This document shows, piece after piece, positions 26,282 to 33,971 of a stretch of DNA of 64,000 bases (position 1 is its first letter; each line of letters opens with the position of its first letter). The notes under the pieces are model-generated. The model saw nothing but the letters and a program-made list of their open reading frames with translations. It was not told the DNA's origin and ran no database searches. Where the stretch lies: positions 2,630,501 to 2,694,500 of the forward strand of contig NZ_CP060404.1 of the NCBI RefSeq assembly GCF_014295035.1, given 5' to 3'. This DNA is from Streptomyces buecherae (lineage in GTDB: Bacteria > Actinomycetota > Actinomycetes > Streptomycetales > Streptomycetaceae). Both the position numbers and the translations under genes were made by a program.

Positions 26282-27401
26282 GGATGCTCCCGTTCTTCGT
26301 GGACGTGACCTGCTCCCCGGCCGGGGCCGGGCGTTCGTGCGCCGCCGCCGGGCCGGCAGCGATCGGCGCGGCACCCGGTTCGGCCGCGGCGGCGTGTCGC
26401 TTGGCGCTCTCCAGGACCCGCACGACCTGGGCCTGGAGCTCGAAGTCGGCCGTGAAGTCGGCGCGCTCGGCGAACCCCCGGTAGGTGTCGAGGACGCAGG
26501 CGTCCAGGGCGTCGTCCTGGAAGACCTCGTACTCCTCGGGCAGCCCGATGGGGGTCACCCGCAGATGGGCGAAATTGTCCTCGCCGCTGACCGGGTAGTG
26601 GCCGACCGCCCGGCCCGCGTCGAAGTCGAGCACCATGCTGCGCTCGCGCACCGGGGAGACCAGGTCGGAGACGATACGCGTGGTGGCGCCCGCGTCGTGT
26701 GCCACCGTCAGTTCGGCGGTGCCCATCCGGGGCACGACGCGGTCGCCGTAGGCGGCGTCGGACCAGGCGGCGTCGGTGACCGTACCGCCGCCGGCCAGCC
26801 GCAGGGCGACGCCGACCGAGTGCGGCAGCTCCACGTCGAAGGCGGTGGGGTGGCTCGGGGTGGACAGCGAGCGGCGCAGCCGGGGCTTGTGCTGGCGCAC
26901 GGTGATGCGGCGCAGCGCGCCGAGCCGCCCGGAGCGCACGGTCTCGCTCAGCCGCGCGGTCAGCGTGCTGTGCAACCAGGGCGCGACGACGGCGAGCCGC
27001 AGGCCGTACGCGTCCCGCACGGCGCGGGTCTCGGCGACGGCCTCGCCGTCGACCCCGAGCGGCTTCTCGACCAGGAACTGGGTGAAGCCCAGTTCGGCGA
27101 GGTCGCGCAGCACCTCGGCGCGGTGCCCCGGGGGCGTGCACAGGTGGACGACGGTGGTCCTGGGGTCGAGCCGGGCGCGCGCCTCGGCGAGCGTGTCCAC
27201 GGTGACCAGTCCGGGCGTCGCCTGGCCGGCCGGCAGGGGCGCCAGGTCGAAGCCGAGCGGCGGGGCGGCGGCGAAGACGGAGCCGGAGCCGGTGGCCGCG
27301 TTGTCACAGCCGGCACCGGCGTCCTGTCGCAGACGGCGGAGCACCGGCAGATGCAGCTCTCGTCCTGACCGTCCCAGCCCGACGAGCAGTGTGTGCAGCA
27401 C
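26271..27401 (-). CDS. Gfo/Idh/MocA-family oxidoreductase (second, first gene of operon)
   Basis: A 376-residue NAD(P)-dependent oxidoreductase with LHTLLVGLGRSGRELHLPVL at the N-terminus and the VEKPLG motif. GAGGAG lies six bases before a GTG at 27401, which places the Rossmann glycine loop right at the start; a longer frame to 27515 is rejected because it lacks similarity. The Ala/Pro-rich tail after residue 335 is not part of the fold. It heads the seven-gene operon and shares a 223-base divergent promoter with the methyltransferase gene, in which the cluster dyad motif is found. Confidence 0.87.
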   Translation of the reverse strand: MLHTLLVGLGRSGRELHLPVLRRLRQDAGAGCDNAATGSGSVFAAAPPLGFDLAPLPAGQATPGLVTVDTLAEARARLDPRTTVVHLCTPPGHRAEVLRDLAELGFTQFLVEKPLGVDGEAVAETRAVRDAYGLRLAVVAPWLHSTLTARLSETVRSGRLGALRRITVRQHKPRLRRSLSTPSHPTAFDVELPHSVGVALRLAGGGTVTDAAWSDAAYGDRVVPRMGTAELTVAHDAGATTRIVSDLVSPVRERSMVLDFDAGRAVGHYPVSGEDNFAHLRVTPIGLPEEYEVFQDDALDACVLDTYRGFAERADFTADFELQAQVVRVLESAKRHAAAAEPGAAPIAAGPAAAHERPAPAGEQVTSTKNGSIHVG

Positions 27402-27515
27402 CGCGAACTCCTCATGGATGCGCGTAGCGGGGCGACCACCGTACGCGAGGCGTGACCTGCGGGTCCTTAGCAGATAACTGCCTGGATTACCCCTTGGCCC
27501 GCACTCTCTTGCCAT

Positions 27516-27529
27516 GGCAGGGACTTGCC
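27516..27529. promoter_or_regulatory. Cluster dyad motif in Gfo/methyltransferase divergent promoter
   Basis: GGCAGGGACTTGCC matches the cluster dyad with two mismatches to the consensus, and overlaps a second arrangement CTTGCCATGGCAGG (27508-27521). It sits midway between the two divergent starts and could serve both. Confidence 0.5.
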
Positions 27530-27578
27530 CGGCTTCCTAGCCTGAGCCCCACACAAGCTGGGCGTGGGCGGCAGCGGA

Positions 27579-27612
27579 ACGAGGTCCACGGAGGATACGA
27601 GGTCCACGGAGG
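27579..27612 (+). repeat. Tandem 18-base repeat in methyltransferase leader
   Basis: ACGAGGTCCACGGAGG occurs at 27579-27594 and again at 27597-27612, so the ribosome-binding GGAGG is duplicated. The second copy ends 12 bases before the ATG. Confidence 0.8.
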
Positions 27613-27624
27613 GCGAAGAACGAT

Positions 27625-28461
27625 ATGAGCGTGACCGACCAGGCGTCCCAGGAATCCCAGGCGTCTCAGGAGTCTAAGGACTCCAAGGAATACGTCTTCG
27701 ACCCCACCTGGGACCAGGAGACGGAGCGGCTGCGCGCCAACGAGGCCATCTGGGACCCGGGCACCATCGAGCGCCTGGAGCGGCTCGGCGTGGCCCCCGG
27801 CTGGCATGCCCTGGAGGTGGGCGCCGGTTCCGGGTCCATCGCCGGCTGGCTCGGCGAGCGGGTCGGGCCGACCGGGCGGGTGCTCGCCGCCGACCTGGAG
27901 ACGGGGCGGCTCGAAGCGCTGCGGGCGCCGCACGTGGAGGTGGCCCGGATCGACATCCGTACCGAGGAGCTGCCGGCCGAGTCCTTCGACCTCGTGCACT
28001 CGCGGATGGTGGTCCAGCACCTGGAGGACCGACCGGCCGCGGTGGCCAACATGGTCCGGGCGCTCAAGCCGGGCGGCTGGCTGTTCCTCGAGGACACCGA
28101 CTCGCTGCCGCTGTTCCGCAGCGCCACCTCGGAGGACTTCCTCCAGGACGTGCGGGCGGCCGGGTACGGGCTGATGCGCCGCTCGGGCCACGAGCCGCGC
28201 GGCGGCCACTTCGACCTTGAGGCGATGCTCGCCACCGAGCTGGAGGAGGTGTCGGCCGAGGGCCGGGCCGTCATGGTGCGGGGCGGCTCCTTCCAGGCCC
28301 GGCACTACCAGTTGTGGCTGGAGTTCATGAAGCCGCGCATCGTCGCCGAGGGCGAGGTGTCGGCGGAGCGGGTGGACGAGGCGCTGGCCGAGATGGGCGA
28401 CCCGGCCCACCACTGGCTGACCCAGGTGCTCATCTCCAGCTTCGGCCGCAAGCCCAGGTAG
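27625..28461 (+). CDS. Class I SAM-dependent methyltransferase
   Basis: A 278-residue UbiE/Methyltransf_25-type enzyme. Motif I is LEVGAGSGSIAGWLGERVGPTGRVLAAD-like near residues 55-85, followed by DLVHSRMVVQHLEDRPAAVANMVRALKPGGWLFLED. The N-terminal 25 residues are low-complexity, with QASQES encoded twice in tandem (27640-27675) before the family core at WDQETERL. It is divergent from the seven-gene operon and precedes the UbiA gene. It probably methylates an O, N or C position of the product or its aromatic core; the atom cannot be told from sequence. Confidence 0.85.
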   Translation: MSVTDQASQESQASQESKDSKEYVFDPTWDQETERLRANEAIWDPGTIERLERLGVAPGWHALEVGAGSGSIAGWLGERVGPTGRVLAADLETGRLEALRAPHVEVARIDIRTEELPAESFDLVHSRMVVQHLEDRPAAVANMVRALKPGGWLFLEDTDSLPLFRSATSEDFLQDVRAAGYGLMRRSGHEPRGGHFDLEAMLATELEEVSAEGRAVMVRGGSFQARHYQLWLEFMKPRIVAEGEVSAERVDEALAEMGDPAHHWLTQVLISSFGRKPR

Positions 28462-28924
28462 GACGCGCGCACGGCCGGATGAGGCGCCGGTGGCGGCGCG
28501 CGCGAGCGCGCCACCGCGCGGCGCCGGGGCCCGGCGCGTACCCGTGCGGTGCGTGGCCACGGCGCCGCGACCGCGCACCGCGCGGGCGGCACACCACCGT
28601 CGGCGCGCCACGGCACCGTGCCGTGCCCACCGCGCGCCGGTCCGGGGCGCACGCCGCGCTCCGCCTCCGCACCACCGCGTGCGCCCCAGCGCGTTCCCGG
28701 TCGGGCCCGTAGGACCCGTCCGGTTCGGTAAGACTCCGCACCACTCGTAGGACTGTCGGACGACAGACCCGGGGCGGGGCATCGCGGCGCCCCACCCGCG
28801 CCGACCGACGTCCCGCACCGCTGACCGGCACCGATTCCCGCCGGCGTGCCCCGCACGCTCCGAGCACACCGGGAAGACACACCCACCACAACGCGAAGAA
28901 ACCATCACAGAAGGCAGCAACCGT
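28462..28924. other. Intergenic region between methyltransferase and UbiA genes
   Basis: 463 very GC-rich bases. A hairpin at 28489-28515 may end the methyltransferase transcript. CGTAGGAC occurs twice near 28708-28755 in a less GC-rich stretch where a UbiA promoter could lie. I see no gene here. Confidence 0.45.
28489..28515 (+). terminator. Possible terminator after methyltransferase
   Basis: GGTGGCG (28489-28495) pairs with CGCCACC (28509-28515) 28 bases after the stop codon, with further GC-rich pairing around it. The loop is 13 bases. Confidence 0.5.
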
Positions 28925-29872
28925 ATGTCGCTGAACACCGCCGCATCGCCGGTCGCCAAGGACCGCTTGAGCGCGTTCGTCAAGCTCGGCAAGCTCTCGT
29001 TCTACGACTACTACCTGAGCGCCTTCATCGTGTGGGCCGCGCTGCCCGGTGCGCAGACGTGGGACGGCACGACCTTCGCCGTGATCCTGCTCTACATAGC
29101 CGGCTACGTCGGCGTGGTCGCCGCCACCGTCGCGCTGGACGACGTCACCGGCATCCGGGACGGCAGCGACGCGCGCAACTACTCGCCGGAGTCCGGCGCG
29201 CTGCGCGACCTGTCCCGCAAGCCACTGCTGAGCGGCGCGCTGACGGTGCGGCAGGCCGAGCTGTTCGGCTGGGGGGCGATGGCCTGGGGCGCGGTGATGT
29301 GGTCCCTGGTCTTCGTCATCGCGCCGGAGAACTCGCTGTGGGTCGGGCTCCTGATGGTGGCGGTGCTGGTCTCGAACGTGCAGTACTCGTACGGCCTGAA
29401 GATCAGCTACAACTTCGGCCAGGAGATCATCCTGGTCAGCCCGGGCCTGGCCATCCTGATCCCCTACGTCCTGCTCACCGGCGAGGCGACGGGCCTGGTC
29501 ATCCTGGAGTCGGCGCTGTTCGGCCTGTGGAGCCTGCTGGTCTCCATCTACTCCAACATGAACGACGTGGAGGGCGACCGGCTGGCCGGCCGGCGCAACC
29601 TCGCCACCCTCACCACCGCCTCGACCTACCGGAAGATCATCGTCGGGGCACACCTGCTGGAGCCGCTCGCGGTGACGGTGGCCATCGCCGTGGGCGCCGT
29701 GCCGGTGTGGTTCGTGGCGCTGATGGTGCCGCTGTGGGCGATGCGCGTCTCCCAGGCCCGCTCGGGCGTCGGCCAGGGCAACCTGCTCCAGGCCCGCATG
29801 CTCGGCATCAAGCTGCACCGCTGGGGCGTCCCGGTGCTGCTGCTGGCGAACGTGCTGGAACTGCACGTGTGA
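28925..29872 (+). CDS. UbiA-superfamily prenyltransferase or terpene cyclase
   Basis: A 315-residue integral membrane protein with about eight or nine hydrophobic segments. The two Asp-rich diphosphate-binding motifs of the UbiA superfamily are present as ALDDVTGIRDG near residue 75 and SNMNDVEGDRLAGRRNLAT near residue 215. Most members prenylate aromatic or quinone acceptors, but some cyclise geranylgeranyl diphosphate. Since the cluster holds its own polyprenyl diphosphate synthase and no other terpene synthase that I can see, cyclisation is a real alternative. GAAGG lies about ten bases before the ATG. Acceptor and product are unknown. Confidence 0.85.
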   Translation: MSLNTAASPVAKDRLSAFVKLGKLSFYDYYLSAFIVWAALPGAQTWDGTTFAVILLYIAGYVGVVAATVALDDVTGIRDGSDARNYSPESGALRDLSRKPLLSGALTVRQAELFGWGAMAWGAVMWSLVFVIAPENSLWVGLLMVAVLVSNVQYSYGLKISYNFGQEIILVSPGLAILIPYVLLTGEATGLVILESALFGLWSLLVSIYSNMNDVEGDRLAGRRNLATLTTASTYRKIIVGAHLLEPLAVTVAIAVGAVPVWFVALMVPLWAMRVSQARSGVGQGNLLQARMLGIKLHRWGVPVLLLANVLELHV

Positions 29873-29927
29873 CCCGCGCGCGGCACCGCCCGGAAGCGGA
29901 CCGCGCCCAGTCCCCGTGAGCGTCCAC

Positions 29928-29962
29928 GACCGCCCCGCCTCCCCCGCGAAGGCGGGGCGGTC
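29928..29962 (+). terminator. Terminator after UbiA gene
   Basis: GACCGCCCCGCC pairs perfectly with GGCGGGGCGGTC around an 11-base loop, 55 bases after the stop codon. Confidence 0.8.
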
Positions 29963-30299
29963 GCCGCCCGCCCCGCGCCGCGCCCGTGGCCGCCCCTCTC
30001 GTCTCCCGTGTCGACATCCGGCCGCTGTGGCCCCGTCAGGTCCGGTCGGCCGTACGGCCGGTCACGCGGCGGGCTCCGCCATCGCGGTCAACGCCCGTAC
30101 GGGAGGCCGCGGGATGACCGCCCGGCACGATGTGGATCACGTTCCGGTGACATTCGGCAGTGGGTCAGGCATGGAACTGGCCACGTGGGGGAGGGTGTTC
30201 GGCGACCAGCGCCGAGCCTCGAACCGGACATGCCACCGATGTCCGGATCACCGCGCCGGGCTGGCCCCCACCGTGCCCGGGAAGCGACCCGGCGATCTA

Positions 30300-30367
30300 T
30301 GGAACGACTTGCACCGGAGCCAGCGAGAGGTGCAGACTGTTCCATAGGTCTAGTGCAATGTGTTCCA
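30300..30367 (+). promoter_or_regulatory. Triple half-site operator before MMPL exporter
   Basis: TGGAACGACTTGCACC at 30300-30315, inverted copies GGTGCAGACTGTTCCA at 30329-30344 and AGTGCAATGTGTTCCA at 30352-30367. Start-to-start spacings (29 and 23 bases) nearly equal those of the operator at 8387-8452 (28 and 22), so the two promoters share an architecture and probably a repressor. Confidence 0.78.
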
Positions 30368-30422
30368 CAAGTCCTCGCACGGTGCTCCCCTCTCTCGCGC
30401 CGCCCGTCAGGAGATTCCGAAA

Positions 30423-32681
30423 ATGCTCGACAGACTAGCGAGTCTGATCCTCCCCAGGCCAAAGAAAGTGCTGTTGGCCGTGCTGATCATCGCGCTCGCC
30501 GTCGGTGGTGCATCGATGGGTCTGACGGACCGGCTGACGATGGGCGGGTACGAGAACACCGACACCGAGTCGCACGAGACCGAGGAGCTCCTGGAGAAGG
30601 AGTTCAAGCAGGGCAGCCCCAACCTCTCCATCGTGGTGAGCGACCCGCGCGGCGTCGACGACCCCGCCGTGACCGCCGCTGGCCTGAAACTGACGAAGGG
30701 CCTCCAGGACCACGAGCACGTGGCGAACGTCGCCTCGTACTGGTCCATGGACCGGGCCCCCTCCCTCAAGGGCGAGTCGGGCAAGCAGGCGCTCGTCAGC
30801 GGTCGCATCCTCGGCGACTTCGACGAGGTCAACGACCGGGTGCAGGACCTCAAGAAGGAGTACTCGGGCAAGGTCGAGGGGCTCGACGTCGAACTGGGCG
30901 GCATCGCCCTGATGAACTTCGAGAACGTCGACCAGTCCGCCAAGGACGCCGCCACCGCGGAGACCCTGGTCTTCCCGCTGGTCCTGATCGTGCTGGTGGT
31001 CATCTTCGGCTCGCTCGTCGCGGCGGCCCTCCCGCTGGCCGTCGCCCTGGCGACGATGCTCCTCGTCTTCGGCCTGCTGTACCTGATCACCTTCGGGTTC
31101 GACGCCAACAACCTGCTGACCAACGTCACCACGCTGCTCGGCCTCGGCCTCGCGATCGACTACAGCCTCCTGTTCATCACGCGCTACCGCGAGGAACTCC
31201 AGCGCGGCCAGGAGACCGAGCCCGCCATCCGCGCCACCATGCGCCAGGTGGGCCGCACGGTCATCTTCTCCGCCGTGACGCTGGCCATCGCCTGTATGGC
31301 GCTGATGGTCATGCCGTTCGGCATGTTCCAGTCGATCGCCATCGGCGGCGCGGCCACCGCGCTGATGGCGGCGCTCGCCACGCTGGTCATCGTGCCCGCG
31401 CTGCTGGCCTGGGCCGGCCCCCGCATCGACAAGCTGCGCCTGATCCGCCGCAAGCCGCGCCCGGTGACCGCGTCGCACGAGGGCGGTTGGCACCGGCTGG
31501 CCCTGTTCGTGATGCGCAAGCCCGTGCCCCTAGTGGTCGCGGTGCTCGCCCTGATGGCGCTGCTCGGCTCCCCCGTCCGCGACCTGAACCTGCGCCTGCC
31601 GGACGAGCAGATCCTGCCCAAGTCGGCCCAGTCGGCCGAGGTCGCCCAGACGGTCCGCGAGGACTTCAACAACCGCGAGGCGCAGGCCATGCAGGTCGTC
31701 GCCGTGGACATCGGCAAGACGGCCGACCGCGAGGACGACATCGCCGCCTACGCCACGCAGCTCTCCGCGCTGCCCAACGTCGCCCGCGTGGACGCCCTCA
31801 CCGGCAGCTACGCCGGCGGCAAGGAAGTCGCCCCGGCCACCCGGTTCTCGCAGCAGTACGGCACGGACTCGGCCACGTACCTCAGCGTGGTGCCCGCCGT
31901 GGACGGCCTCTCCCCCAAGGGCGAGGACATCGTTCGCGACATCCGGGACGCCAAGGCCCCGTTCCCGGTCAAGGTCGGCGGCCACCCGGCCATCTCCGTG
32001 GACACCTTCGACGTCTTCGCCGACAACCTGCCGCTCGCCCTCGGCATCATGGCGATCGGCACCTACATCCTGCTCTTCCTGCTCACCGGCAGCCTGTTGC
32101 TCCCGCTGATGGCGATGCTGCTGAGCGTGCTGAGCCTGAGCGCCACCTTCGGCTCGCTGGTCTTCGTCTTCCAGGACGGCCACCTGCAGTGGCTGGTCGG
32201 CGACTTCATCAACACCGGCGCCATCAACTGGACGGTCCCCGTCCTCGTCGGCACCCTGGGCTTCGGCCTCTCGATGGACTACGCGGTGTTCATCCTCTCC
32301 CGCGTCAAGGAGGAGTACGACCGCACGGGCGACAACGAACTCGCCGTCGCCACCGGCCTGGAGCGCGTCGGCAAGGTCGTCACCTACGCGGCGATCATCC
32401 TGTCGCTGGTCTTCATCGTCATGCTGACCTCCGGCATCAGCTACATGAAGGCCATGGGCCTCGGCGTGCCGCTCGCGATCCTGCTGGACGCCACGCTGAT
32501 CCGCGGCATCCTGCTCCCCGCGTCGATGCGCCTGCTCGGCACCAAGAGCTGGTGGGCCCCAGGCCCGATGCGCAAGCTGCACGACCGGTTCGGCATCAGC
32601 GAGGGCGGCGAGCCCGCGCCGGCGCCCAGCGCGAGCAGCGGCGGCGACGTCGCACCGGAGCGCACCGTCGACCGCGTCTGA
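30423..32681 (+). CDS. MMPL/RND-family exporter
   Basis: A 752-residue membrane transporter of the actinobacterial MMPL family with two homologous halves, each with a leading helix, an extracellular domain and a bundle of helices. The proton-relay Asp-Tyr pairs are seen in LGLAIDYSLLFITRYREEL and GFGLSMDYAVFILSRVKEEY. MMPL pumps move lipids, siderophores and antibiotics out of the cell. AGGAG at 30409-30413 sets the ATG at 30423. The gene is under a predicted TetR operator shared with the hemerythrin gene, so it is the best candidate for product export and self-resistance. Confidence 0.92.
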   Translation: MLDRLASLILPRPKKVLLAVLIIALAVGGASMGLTDRLTMGGYENTDTESHETEELLEKEFKQGSPNLSIVVSDPRGVDDPAVTAAGLKLTKGLQDHEHVANVASYWSMDRAPSLKGESGKQALVSGRILGDFDEVNDRVQDLKKEYSGKVEGLDVELGGIALMNFENVDQSAKDAATAETLVFPLVLIVLVVIFGSLVAAALPLAVALATMLLVFGLLYLITFGFDANNLLTNVTTLLGLGLAIDYSLLFITRYREELQRGQETEPAIRATMRQVGRTVIFSAVTLAIACMALMVMPFGMFQSIAIGGAATALMAALATLVIVPALLAWAGPRIDKLRLIRRKPRPVTASHEGGWHRLALFVMRKPVPLVVAVLALMALLGSPVRDLNLRLPDEQILPKSAQSAEVAQTVREDFNNREAQAMQVVAVDIGKTADREDDIAAYATQLSALPNVARVDALTGSYAGGKEVAPATRFSQQYGTDSATYLSVVPAVDGLSPKGEDIVRDIRDAKAPFPVKVGGHPAISVDTFDVFADNLPLALGIMAIGTYILLFLLTGSLLLPLMAMLLSVLSLSATFGSLVFVFQDGHLQWLVGDFINTGAINWTVPVLVGTLGFGLSMDYAVFILSRVKEEYDRTGDNELAVATGLERVGKVVTYAAIILSLVFIVMLTSGISYMKAMGLGVPLAILLDATLIRGILLPASMRLLGTKSWWAPGPMRKLHDRFGISEGGEPAPAPSASSGGDVAPERTVDRV

Positions 32682-32725
32682 CAGACCCGCCGCGCGACCG
32701 ACCCCCGTGGACGCGCGGCTTCCCA

Positions 32726-32767
32726 GCAGAGCCCCGCCCGCCGTTCGCCCGGCGCGCGGGGCTCTGC
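32726..32767 (+). terminator. Terminator after MMPL exporter
   Basis: GCAGAGCCCCGC (32726-32737) pairs with GCGGGGCTCTGC (32756-32767), 45 bases after the stop codon, with partial extra pairing in the loop. Confidence 0.75.
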
Positions 32768-32881
32768 CACGTCACGGGCGCCTTCGCGCCCGACCGATCC
32801 CCGACGGGGTGGCGGGGGACCTCATGGGCCGCCCCGGGCCGTGGTCGTTTCCTCGATGTGGGCGACGCGGCCAGGGACACC

Positions 32882-32944
32882 CCTCGGAGGCACCCCTTCC
32901 GGCCCTTGAAGGGGCACCTCGGAGGCACCCCTTCCGGCCCTTGA
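32882..32944. repeat. Pair of 28-base direct repeats before NmrA-type gene
   Basis: An identical 28-base sequence (beginning CCTCGGAGGCACCCC) occurs at 32882-32909 and 32917-32944, period 35. The second copy runs into the predicted promoter of the next gene, so the duplication may affect its regulation. Confidence 0.85.
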
Positions 32945-32971
32945 GTTGAACCGTGGTTCAGGTTCTACGGT
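32941..32971 (+). promoter_or_regulatory. MerR-type promoter/operator candidate
   Basis: TTGAGT (32941-32946) and TACGGT (32966-32971) are separated by 19 bases, the over-long spacing typical of MerR-activated promoters. The spacer contains a perfect 14-base palindrome TGAACCGTGGTTCA (32947-32960). The start codon follows at 32978, so the mRNA may be nearly leaderless. No MerR gene is adjacent. Confidence 0.45.
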
Positions 32972-32977
32972 CCTCGT

Positions 32978-33826
32978 ATGACCAAGATCCTGGTGACCGG
33001 GGCGACCGGCACCGTAGGCAGGCACGTCGTCGCCGGGCTGGCGCGGGCGGACGTGGACGTACGGGCGCTGGTGCGGGACCCGGGGGCGGCGGGGCTGCCG
33101 GGTGGGGTGGAGGCGGTGCGGGGGGACCTGGGCGACCCGGACTCGCTGGCGGCGGCGGTGCGCGGGGTGGAGCGGGTGTACCTGATGTGGCCCGGGCTGC
33201 CGGTGGACCCACGGGTGCTTGAGGTGATCACCGACCAGGCCCGGCAGGTGGTCTACCTCTCGACGGACGTGGCCGACCTCGCGGACGACGAGGAGCCCAC
33301 CTCGTACCACCAGGCCATCGAGCGCCAGCTCAGGCGGTCCGGGGTCACCTGGACCTTCCTGCGGGCCATCGACTTCGCGGCCAACGCGCTGCGCTGGGCG
33401 GACCAGATACGGCGGGGCACGGTGCGCTACCCGTACGGGCGGGCCGCCAGGTCGCTCATCCACGAGCGGGACATCGCCGAGGTCGCCGTGCGGGCGCTCA
33501 CCGCCGACGGGGCCGAGCGGCGGCGGCACGACGGGGCGGCCCACCTGCTCACCGGGCCGGCCGCGCTCACCCATGTCGAGCAGGTGCGGATCATCGGCGA
33601 GGTGATCGGGCGGGAGGTGCGCTGGGAGGAGATGCCGGCGGAGGTGGCCCAGGAGGAGTTCGCCGCGGCGTGGGGGAACGCGGAGTTCGTGGCGGGCCGG
33701 CTGCGGGCCTGGAAGTCCTTCGTGGACACCCCGGAGCGGGTCACCGACACGGTGGAGCGGTTGCTCGGGCGCCCCGCGCTGACCTTCCGCGCGTGGGTCA
33801 CCGACCACGCGGACGCCTTCCGCTGA
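32978..33826 (+). CDS. NmrA-like NAD(P)-binding protein
   Basis: A 282-residue atypical short-chain dehydrogenase of the NmrA/QOR2 type. It has the Rossmann start ILVTGATGTVGRHVVAGLARADVDV and no Ser-Tyr-Lys catalytic set typical of full SDRs. Such proteins sense NAD(P) or reduce quinones and are common near redox-responsive regulators. The quinone link could be relevant to a prenylated aromatic product, but a stand-alone stress gene is equally possible. The start follows the promoter so closely that a leaderless transcript is likely. Confidence 0.85.
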   Translation: MTKILVTGATGTVGRHVVAGLARADVDVRALVRDPGAAGLPGGVEAVRGDLGDPDSLAAAVRGVERVYLMWPGLPVDPRVLEVITDQARQVVYLSTDVADLADDEEPTSYHQAIERQLRRSGVTWTFLRAIDFAANALRWADQIRRGTVRYPYGRAARSLIHERDIAEVAVRALTADGAERRRHDGAAHLLTGPAALTHVEQVRIIGEVIGREVRWEEMPAEVAQEEFAAAWGNAEFVAGRLRAWKSFVDTPERVTDTVERLLGRPALTFRAWVTDHADAFR

Positions 33827-33864
33827 GGCACGGGCGGTCCACCGACGGACCGCGGTGCGGCGAA

Positions 33865-33904
33865 GGCCCCGCCCGCCGGCCGCGAGGGGCCGGCGGGCGG
33901 GGCC
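33865..33904. terminator. Bidirectional terminator between convergent genes
   Basis: A perfect 17-base-pair stem (33865-33881 with 33888-33904) and six-base loop between the convergent NmrA-type and FAD oxidoreductase genes. It is the strongest hairpin in the window. Confidence 0.88.
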
Positions 33905-33971
33905 TGTCGGTCGAGCCGCACGCGGGAGGGCGGGGCGGCCCCCGGGGGGAGGGCGGCGGACCGCCCGTGGG

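Larger units (their letters stand above)
29873..30422. other. Intergenic region before the MMPL exporter
   Basis: 550 bases holding the UbiA terminator (29928-29962) and the triple half-site operator (30300-30367). No gene is seen between them; short frames here have no ribosome site. Confidence 0.6.

Noticed and set aside
30008..32944. 978-codon plus-strand frame
   Set aside because: Alternative frame over the MMPL gene; only the MMPL frame has motifs and a ribosome site.
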